From Hypsibius dujardini (lineage: Eukaryota; Tardigrada; Eutardigrada; Parachela; Hypsibiidae), in the NCBI GenBank assembly GCA_001579985.1, contig LRSR01004314.1, forward strand, positions 1-25,615: a DNA stretch of 25,615 nucleotides, given 5' to 3'. Every line of letters begins with the position of its first letter. The stretch's first letter is position 1. Below the pieces are notes generated by a model, which was not told the origin of the DNA, ran no database searches, and saw only the letters and a program-made list of their open reading frames with translations. Of this stretch, positions 19,807 to 25,615 are shown in pieces. The position numbers and the translations under genes were made by a program.

Positions 19807-21562
19807 GCAAACATACAGACAAACAGACAGACAGACAGAGAGACAGACAAACTAACTTTGTTCTAACTAACTACACACATGGCCACAATTTTGGATGCCA
19901 GACTTCAAGTCAAAAAGGGTGGTCCGAGTTCGAGCCGAATTAAGTCAACGCGCGCACTCGCTCTTGACCACAGCTGACTATGCAGTCTTTCCTCAATTGA
20001 TCGATTGATTGAGCTTAGCAGGGGCAAGCCCTAGTCAAGAGTGGCTCAAAGTCAGACCACCCTGATGGCTCCAACTCGGCCACCCAAAATTGTGGTCATG
20101 TGCCTACACTGGTTTTATCAACAACGGTTTTACTGTTTTTAATTTAATTTCAAAATAAAATGCAGTTATTTTATAAAATCCGAGCAATACGTTATTAGTG
20201 GATTGATAGATTGATGGATTGACTGACTAGGGCAAAAACGGGAATTTCCCTCCCAATCGGAGTGAGTTTTTTTCACAAATTTTGACATCCTTCCACTCCA
20301 AATTCGATTTTGAATCGATTGACATCAGCAGAATTGTTTTCGGATGTCAGGGGGCGGAGCTATGGACTAGTTTCAATCTAGGCTTCCGAGTGACATTACA
20401 GAAATGACCCATAGCTCCGCCCCCTGACATCCAAATAAGATTCTGCTGATGTCAATCGATTCCAAATCAAATTTGGAGTGGATGGGTGTCAAAAATCTTG
20501 GAAGAGAACGTTTTCCAAAAACGAAATTTGGATCAAAAACCGAAATTCGGAAACGTCGCTAATCAATCAATCAATCAAGCCCCGGGCCATAGCACAAAGT
20601 GGTGCGGGAATTATGTTTCATCCTTATTTGTTTCTGAAACCGCAGATGTGATTTCCAGCCCGAGACCCCAATGCAAAAATTATGATATATGGACAGGTAT
20701 TTGTGAAAAAAAATCCCACTCCGATCGGGAGGGAAAACCTCCGTTTTTGCTTAAGTGAGCGCAAAAGATGTGTGTAAAACATCGATTGATTGATTGATAA
20801 AATGTTTTCAGATCGAGCAAAATCAAACCAAACGAACCGGTCGTGTCGATGAAGACATCAGGACAAAGTTTGCGCAACGCTTCCAGTCCAACCACGATCG
20901 ACCCGAGACTCTGGCCTATCATCGTCAAGACCGGATAACGATGAGCTTCGAGGAAGGGCCGGAGAGATAAATGTACGAATTCCACCGTGATGTCGTCGGC
21001 TATTTCGATGTTGAATCGGTCGAGCACGTGCGTGCGGAAGCTCAGGCATTTTTGCGGGTCGTCCCCGGTATATATCACGTATTTATATTCAGGATATCTG
21101 AAAAAGAAAAAAGAAATGAGCCATGAACCAGGCAATCAATCGATCAATCGAAGTGGCCAATGCAAGAGAATGGAACCATCAATCAATCGATCAATCGATG
21201 TGGCCAATGCAAGAAAATGCAACCATCAATCAATCAATCAATCGAAGCGGGCAGTGCGTGTACTTATTACCGTCTTCCTAAACTGTTGACAGCTGCCCAC
21301 AGAACTCGCTCGCCTCCGCCGCCGCCCAAGCAATACGGATGGAACAGACCAACAATTTTCCTGAAACAGCATTTTTGAAATGACAACCGAGAAAAGTGTT
21401 TCGCACTGACCGGTCACGATTCTTCTTTTGGCGTCGGGCCTTTTTAGAGATCCAAAATGCCAATCCCGCTAAGATGAGAACGGTCACAACGGCGACGAAA
21501 AAGCCAATGCCGAAAGTTTTCGCCGCATATTTCATGATCGGTTTAAATAACTTGGCCGACAT
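18570..21562 (-). CDS. ALG11: GDP-Man:Man3GlcNAc2-PP-dolichol alpha-1,2-mannosyltransferase
   Basis: Five exons: 21562-21411, 21360-21271, 21097-20838, 19628-18954 and 18862-18570, all GT-AG and in phase, giving 489 aa with a TGA stop (human 492 aa). ALG11 adds the fourth and fifth mannoses to the lipid-linked oligosaccharide on the cytosolic face of the ER. Residues about 17-38 form the N-terminal membrane anchor, followed by a basic [10 protein letters not shown] stretch. The nucleotide-binding glycine loop [15 protein letters not shown] starts at residue 58. Other family blocks are [59 protein letters not shown] and [17 protein letters not shown]. The last block holds the GT4 EX7E pair E388/E396. 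Intron 1 is only 50 bp. The gene is divergent from DPM3. Confidence 0.97.
19668..19852. repeat. (GACA)n tract in ALG11 intron 3
   Basis: GACA units with AACA, GGCA and GATA variants, starting about 39 bp from the 3' splice acceptor at 19629. Confidence 0.95.
19877..20101 (+). mobile_element. TIR element R2, copy 1 (MITE-like)
   Basis: The ends ACATGGCCACAATTTTGG and CCAAAATTGTGGTCATGT are inverted repeats, and weaker complementarity extends inward (AGGGTGGTCCGAGTTCGAGCC against GGCTCAAAGTCAGACCACCC). A GATT run sits at the axis. The flanking 8 bp are AACTACAC and GCCTACAC, agreeing at 6 of 8 positions, consistent with an aged 8-bp target duplication. The length is 225 bp with no ORF. A second copy in the opposite orientation is at 23998-24307. 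Confidence 0.8.
20231..20752. mobile_element. Large foldback with interrupted right arm
   Basis: Inner arms 20281-20365 and 20409-20493 are complementary (e.g. GATGTCAGGGGGCGGAGCTA on the left, TAGCTCCGCCCCCTGACATC on the right). Outer arms 20231-20280 and 20701-20751 also pair (GCAAAAACGG...CCTCCCAATCGGAGTG against its complement). The 207 bp at 20494-20700 thus interrupts the right arm, perhaps a later insertion or expansion. It has no coding capacity. Confidence 0.8.
21098..21270. repeat. ALG11 intron 2 with ~48-bp direct repeats
   Basis: Two to three copies of a CAAT-rich unit containing GTGGCCAATGCAAGA occupy most of the 173-bp intron. Confidence 0.8.
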
Positions 21563-22044
21563 TTTGCCTCTGGTAGAACAAACAACGTGGCACTCTTTGG
21601 GCGGAGGAAGGGTGGCGGAGGAAGTCACGACACGACAACAAGCAAATGAATGTCTCAAAGAGATCAATCAATCGATCGATTCAATCATGATGATTAATTA
21701 GCAAACAGGCAGACGGATAACGACTGCGAACAAGTCGGACAAGCAACGCGAACAAGTTGAGCAAGTAACGCGAACAAGATTATATAGTTGCAGGTGCAAG
21801 TACAAAAACGAATTGTTTAATTTAAGCCGGGAACCGATATGGAAACTGTAGTGAACAAGTCTGATTACCTCTGCGAATTAGATTCATAAAGAATTTTATG
21901 CGAACTAGGTTGTGAACAGGCTCGAGAACAAGTTTAACGAAAAAAATATTTATAATATTAATTTAAAAGTTATAAATTTGAGAGCCTTCATTTTTTCTTT
22001 CAACGGGACTGCCCTTGAGATATCTCCCCGCTTTTCTAATAGCG
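21563..22044. promoter_or_regulatory. Shared intergenic region of divergent ALG11 and DPM3
   Basis: There are 482 bp between the two start codons, which point away from each other. Visible content: a CAAT/GATC run at 21663-21682, a 24-bp direct repeat at 21728-21780 (GCGAACAAG heads three copies) and AT-rich sequence at 21940-21980. On the ALG11 sense strand, an acceptor-like TTGTTCTACCAG precedes the ATG by 10 nt. On the DPM3 side, CCCCGCTTTTCTAATAG precedes the ATG by 2 nt. A bidirectional promoter is an inference. Confidence 0.55.
22026..22044 (+). promoter_or_regulatory. Consensus 3' splice acceptor 2 nt before DPM3 start
   Basis: CCCCGCTTTTCTAATAG ends at 22042 and is followed by CG then ATG. 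A pyrimidine tract and AG this close to the start codon are what a trans-splice acceptor looks like. A cis 5'UTR intron is the alternative. Confidence 0.5.
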
Positions 22045-22464
22045 ATGATCAAAGCAGTGGAATGGCTCATCGGCGGAGTGGCTCTCCTGGGGATCTGGAT
22101 AACAGCGCTCTTGAATTTACGCTCCTTCCAGCTTTCCTCGTTCGAGACCACTCTCATCCTCTACGTAAGTGTGTCTTGTGCAATGAACTTTCTTCAGATG
22201 TTTTGATTTGCTCTTCCCGTAGCTTCCCTTGTGGGGTGTGCTGTCGTTCGGGTTGATTTCCATCGGAATAATAGCCTACAGGACGGCCACGTTGCGTGAT
22301 TGTCCCGAGGCGGCGAAGGAACTAACACTGGTATTATTATTACATAAACTTCCAATCGCTCAATTGATCTTTTGAAGTTGTCTGTTTTCATGCTGAATTA
22401 ATATCCGTTGCAGCAAATAAAGGAGGCCAAAGCGGACTTGAAGAGGAAAGGATTGAAATTCTGA
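22045..22464 (+). CDS. DPM3: Dolichol-phosphate mannosyltransferase subunit 3
   Basis: Three exons: 22045-22164, 22223-22330 and 22414-22464. Introns of 58 and 83 bp have GTAAGT/TAG and GTATTA/CAG borders, all in phase 0. The product is 92 aa, exactly the human length, with a TGA stop. DPM3 is the small ER membrane subunit that anchors and stabilises the catalytic DPM1 in the complex making dolichol-phosphate-mannose from GDP-mannose. Two membrane segments are visible (about residues 7-25 and 41-58). They are followed by the conserved cytosolic helix, whose ATLRDCPEAAKEL matches ATFHDCEDAAREL of the human protein and which ends KADLKRKGLKF. An in-frame ATG exists upstream at 22015, but the start at 22045 fits family length and the acceptor just before it. 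Confidence 0.95.
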
Positions 22465-22683
22465 CTTTGGGATCTCATTAATCAATCAATCAATCAATCA
22501 ATCGCTGAGTGGTGCTTGTTTATGAAGCAAACTAACCAATCAATCAATCGAAGGCTGAGTGGATGCCGGCTTTGGGAAATCAATTTCTGTTTAGCATTCC
22601 GTTTTTATCGCTTGGCTTGTAGTCGTGGATGGATCAGACCTTTCAATCGTAAATGGATTTTTACCAAGAATAACATTCTTACA

Positions 22684-22689
22684 AATAAA
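22684..22689 (+). terminator. Candidate polyadenylation signal of DPM3
   Basis: AATAAA 220 bp after the DPM3 stop, followed by T-rich GTATTTTGTT. It is the only canonical signal seen close behind any gene here. Confidence 0.5.
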
Positions 22690-22734
22690 GTATTTTGTTA
22701 AACGATCAATCACGACTCACGAATGGACTCGCTC

Positions 22735-23200
22735 GTTCTCACGGTCACTTGATTGATTGATCAACGGGTTCGAATTTTAAATTCTTCATTGTAATGTTAC
22801 CGGTCAGGCTCGACTCGCTTGAGAATGATTCATAGCTTCGTCCCGTTCATAAAAGAATATTCTGTTGATGTAATTCAAATTATTTCAAGTGGTGCCGAGC
22901 AAGGAGGACAAATTCGCGTTTGCAACGACGGAACCGTTGATCAATCAATCAATCAAGTGACCGTGAGCTATGTTGCGCTGCACTTAGGTTCTCCCCTGGG
23001 TTTTCCCCACTGAACAAGGGCTCGACTGCCGGAAGGCATATTTTCTAAAATCATAGTGGGGGAGGATGTATTCAAGAAAAAAGTTCGGGCACGATCTGAA
23101 TTTGACGAAGGTAATTGACGCCTTGTCAGAATGCGTCAGAAGACTTTGCTGTTGATCAATCAATCAAGTGACCAGCTATGTTGCGCTGCACTTGGGAAAC
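22735..23200 (+). mobile_element. Dispersed snap-back repeat R1, distal copy
   Basis: This copy matches the block order of the plus copy at 10990-11350 (CCGGTCAGGCTCGACTCGCT, then TTATTTCAAGTGGTGCCGAG, GTTTGCAACGACGGAACCGT, a CAAT run, and GACGCCTTGTCAGAATGCGT) with perhaps 10 percent divergence. It is preceded at 22746-22797 by a short antisense fragment (GATTGATTGATCAACGGGTT) like the one at 10624-10680. So this copy is also a truncated foldback. Confidence 0.82.
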
Positions 23201-23563
23201 ACCCAGGGAAACGTCTCAATCGTCAGCTCATATCGGCGAATCGCCTGTTTTTTTTCGTTTTCAACACTGAAGATTCAAAACAAGAGATTGAGAGCTAGAA
23301 AAATCGAAAAATTCCTTCTTGACACAAGCAAAATCTAAAGCGAAACAAAAGGGCTGAAGAGTACCGCCGTCAGAGTTCATGCAGCCAAAGAGGACCGTCG
23401 TCTTGAACGAAGCCCGCCGGGAGGGATAATTGTTGAAAACAGAGAGAGAAAGTGAAGGCAAATACAAAAAAGGAAAACAAAAAAAGACTTGAGCTCGCGG
23501 GGCAGAGCCGCAAGCAGCTACTGAACGCGTTGGAGAGGCCACGCCCTCGGTAAAGGCGTCGAT

Positions 23564-23801
23564 TCAATCAAGCGTTGGACCACTGTCGACTTTGGCTTTC
23601 CGTCTGATTTTTCCTGAGCGCTTCTTTCCGCGACGATACTGGCACTTGGTGGAGCCGCATTCACAGCCGATGTTCTGCTTCATCTTGGCCTCCCAGTAAC
23701 TGTTGCCGTAGTCGAAGCTAGAAAGGACAGACAAACATACAGCAGGCACAGACAGACAGACAAACAAACAGACAGACAAATAAGCAGACTAACAAGGAGA
23801 C

Positions 23802-23845
<44 letters not shown>

Positions 23846-24500
23846 TGACAGACAGACAGACAGACAAGCAGACAAATAGACAGACAGACAAGCAGACAAA
23901 TAGACATACAGACAAGCAGACAGACAGACAGGTAAGCGTGAAAAGACAAAACTGGTAGATTCGGAACGAACAAACGATGGGAAGGCACTGTGTAGTAAAC
24001 AAATGGCCACAATTTTGGGTGGCAGAGTTGGAGCCATCAGGGTGGTCTGAGATTGAGTCATTCTTGGCTAGAGCTTGCCACTGCTTTCTCCTCAATCTTT
24101 GATTTAATGCCCGGCCCAGCGGAAAAATGAGATTGAGCAAGCTGCTCTAAGTTCCGCCAAAATAAAAAAGTTCAATCAATCGATCAATTGAGTAAAGGCT
24201 GCATGGTCAGCTGTAGTCAAGAGCGAGTGCGCGCGGTGACTTAATTAGGCTCGAACTCAGACCACCCTTCTTGGCTTAAAGTCTGCCATCCAAAATTGTG
24301 GCCATGTGTGTAGTACTAGTGAGTACACAGACTAATTGAATAAAGGGTAAGAACGTGAAGAAGTTACTCACCATAACTCCTTCCCTTCCTTAATATCTTC
24401 AGAGGCATAGAAGCAGATATGCATTCCCATCTGAGGATTGTTATCGTCGTAAAAGACATGCACCGCAATCAGGTTCGGATCGCAGCTGTGGTTGATGAAC
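23564..24500 (-). CDS. Histone lysine methyltransferase, C-terminal SET and post-SET part (G9a/SUV39-like), 5'-partial
   Basis: Two exons are visible: 24500-24372 and 23717-23564, joined in phase 2 with GTGAGT and CTAG borders. The encoded tail begins with the SET catalytic motif RFINHSCDPN (R split at the acceptor) and continues HICFYASEDIKEGKELCFDYG, the SET end that closes over the cofactor. It finishes with a post-SET zinc motif CECGSTKC (CXCX4C), a basic tail and a TGA stop. FDYGNSYWEAK and ELCFDYG resemble G9a/EHMT enzymes (H3K9 methyltransferases) more than SETDB1, but the segment is too short to be sure. Upstream exons with the pre-SET region were not found in 24501-25615, so the gene either continues beyond the window or is truncated by repeats. 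The acceptor at 24501 is inferred from TATCTGCTAG and from where SET homology begins. Confidence 0.85.
23735..23932. repeat. (GACA)n tract in last intron of the SET gene
   Basis: GACA units with AACA, AGCA and AATA variants. On the gene's sense strand this is CTGT, and it starts about 17 bp from the 3' splice acceptor at 23718. Confidence 0.95.
23998..24307 (-). mobile_element. TIR element R2, copy 2 (MITE-like)
   Basis: This copy is in opposite orientation to 19877-20101. Its right end (CCATCCAAAATTGTGGCCAT) is the complement of that copy's left end and its left end (GGCCACAATTTTGGGTGG) of the right end. It is flanked by an exact 8-bp direct repeat GTGTAGTA at 23990-23997 and 24308-24315, as expected of a target duplication; the left tip has 2-3 extra bases. 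The 310-bp copy has an interior about 85 bp longer than copy 1. It lies in the SET gene's last intron. Confidence 0.82.
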
Positions 24501-24598
24501 CTAGCAGATACAACCGAACCGAAATGCAGGTCAGGTGCTACACCATTGGCCAGAAAAATTAGGACGCTCGATTTGTCACGAGGCAATTTGTTACCACA

Positions 24599-24743
24599 AG
24601 GCTGCAGGCTGCTTTGACTTGAGGCGGAAATAGTTCGCCACAAGACCATATGTGCAATCTGTGTTGTGCAAATGCGCAGTGTAATCTTGTGGCCAACTAT
24701 TTCTGCCTCAAATCAAAACACTCTTTTGTATAGCCTGCAGCCT
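24599..24743. repeat. Foldback upstream of the SET exon
   Basis: The left arm 24599-24645 (AGGCTGCAGGCTGCTTTGAC start) pairs with the right arm ending CAGCCT at 24743. The right arm carries about 12 extra bases. The arms share CTTGTGG.GAACTATTTC and CGCCTCAA blocks. Confidence 0.78.
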
Positions 24744-24752
24744 CGTGTCCCC

Positions 24753-25085
24753 CGACATTCTGTCCCGCCTGACTGTCCCCAGACATTCTGTCCAGGTGGA
24801 GCGACTGTCCCCAGACATTCTGGCCGTGGACATTCTGTCCCCAGACATTCTGTCCAGGTGGAGACTGACCCCAGACATTCCGTCCAGGTGGAGAGACTGT
24901 CCCCAGACATTATGTCCAGGTGGAGCGACTGTCCCCAGACATTCTGTCCAGGTGGAGAGACTGTCCCCAGACATTCCGTCCAGGTGGAGCGACTGTCCCC
25001 AGACATTCTGTCCAGGTGGAGAGACTGTCCCCAGACATTCTGTCCAGGTGGAGCGACTGTCCCCAGACATTCTGTTCTCACAGAC
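24753..25085. repeat. 32-bp satellite array with GACA-N3-TGTC cores
   Basis: About ten copies of a 32-bp unit (AGACATTCTGTCCAGGTGGA plus GCGACTGTCCCC or GAGACTGTCCCC), with shortened copies near the left end. Each unit contains the palindromic GACATTCTGTC. Open frames on both strands are by-products. Confidence 0.95.
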
Positions 25086-25391
25086 ATTGTGGCCTAATGA
25101 AGAATCTGTCTCCAGACAGTCGGTTGTGAATATACTGGCGTCAGACCAATTCACTCTGCTCCGGTCTGGAGTGTTTCACTGAACATTGAAATGAATGTTT
25201 GAGCTGTCTCGATTGGTTTCCGTTTTTATTTTAATCTTTTGTATATGGGATTCTTGAGTACTATTTGCTGGAGTAGGTTTTGGCATTCACTGCTTGATGA
25301 TTGTTTTGCCAATACCCCTTCGAGGTGAAGCTCATTTTTATTATTAGCAATATTTTTCATGACAATTTTACCATGGGCGCAAATTAATCCG
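25086..25391. other. Unique-looking spacer between two satellite arrays
   Basis: AT-rich DNA with no recognised exon, repeat or motif, bounded by the 32-bp array on the left and the 15-bp array on the right. Confidence 0.5.
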
Positions 25392-25615
25392 TGAATGACA
25401 TAATGTCTGGAAAGACAATGTTCAGCGGACGGGATATAACGTCTGACGGACAGGACACAATCTCGGGAGACACAATGTCTTAGGGACAGGACACAATGTC
25501 CGAGAGACACAATGTCGGGGGACAAAATGTCGGCGGACAAAATGTCTAGGGACACCATGTCGGGGGACACCATGTCAGGGGACACCATGTCGGGGGACAC
25601 CATGTCGGGGGACAC
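25392..25615. repeat. 15-bp satellite array with GACA-N3-TGTC cores, running off the window
   Basis: Units converge rightward on GGGGGACACCATGTC. Diverged units on the left vary the 3-bp spacer (CAA, AAA, CCA). The array is homogeneous at the right edge and degenerates inward, as expected at the edge of a larger satellite block. Confidence 0.92.

Larger units (their letters stand above)
19629..20837. other. ALG11 intron 3 (1.2 kb) built from repeats
   Basis: In plus-strand order the intron holds a (GACA)n tract (19668-19852), a TIR element R2 (19877-20101), an AT-rich gap, then a large foldback (20231-20752) and a GATT run (20783-20800). Nothing else is recognisable. The GACA tract lies just upstream of the 3' splice site, where the sense strand reads CTGT. 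Confidence 0.85.
22465..23563. other. Intergenic between DPM3 and the SET-domain gene
   Basis: The two genes converge. The region holds the DPM3 3' flank with CAAT runs, the R1 repeat copy (22735-23200), and 23200-23563, which is the 3' flank of the SET gene and contains no recognised feature. Confidence 0.6.

Noticed and set aside
19523-19850. Open frames of repeated Ser-Val-Cys-Leu
   Set aside because: They are translations of the (GACA)n tract. TGTC repeats have no stop in any frame on that strand, so openness carries no information. The same applies at 1167, 15832 and 23680.
19940-19960. GAGTTCGAGCC word resembling a tRNA T-loop (B box), considered as a tRNA or tRNA-derived SINE
   Set aside because: No acceptor stem, anticodon arm or A box fits around it, and the element has terminal inverted repeats instead.
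24753-25085. Regular repeats with short spacers resembling a CRISPR array
   Set aside because: The whole 32-bp unit repeats with no unique spacers, and the setting is an intron-bearing animal genome. It is a satellite.

Overview
The window is nuclear DNA from an intron-rich animal genome. The supporting evidence is single-copy eukaryotic genes split by GT-AG introns of 50 bp to 1.2 kb, a fused NUP98-NUP96 gene, a TMEM161 gene, and standard-code stops. Introns and intergenic DNA are full of tetranucleotide repeats, (CAAT)n and (GACA)n, and of foldback repeats. This style, together with consensus 3' splice acceptors 2 to 23 nt upstream of several start codons (as expected for spliced-leader trans-splicing), suggests a flatworm or similar invertebrate. 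That placement is an inference; nothing here names the species.

Five complete genes and one partial gene were reconstructed exon by exon, and splice phase agrees at every junction. From left to right: (1) NUP98-NUP96 on the minus strand, 545-8686, 11 coding exons, 1736 aa, encoding the autocleaving nuclear-pore precursor. (2) Mitochondrial ribosomal protein uL2m (MRPL2), minus, 11644-14285, 5 exons, 382 aa. (3) A TMEM161-family membrane protein, minus, 15259-17476, 4 exons, 478 aa. (4) ALG11 mannosyltransferase, minus, 18570-21562, 5 exons, 489 aa. (5) DPM3, plus, 22045-22464, 3 exons, 92 aa. (6) The last two exons of a SET-domain histone lysine methyltransferase (G9a/SUV39-like), minus, 23564-24500, whose upstream exons are not identified in the window.

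ALG11 and DPM3 are divergent neighbours with 482 bp between their start codons. Both act at the ER membrane in GDP-mannose/dolichol chemistry for N-glycosylation, so a shared promoter is plausible. The other genes have no obvious functional link to one another.

The non-coding half is dominated by two kinds of repeat. The first is minisatellites, several with a period near 60 bp and seeded by CAAT or GATT units. The second is at least eight inverted-repeat (foldback/MITE-like) structures, including a two-copy family with terminal inverted repeats and putative 8-bp target duplications, and a snap-back family with several copies. One CAAT-type tract lies inside the coding part of NUP98-NUP96, in frame and bounded by a perfect 9-bp direct repeat. 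The right end carries two unrelated-looking satellite arrays that share a GACA-N3-TGTC palindrome. No tRNA, rRNA, CRISPR array, viral gene or transposase gene was seen.
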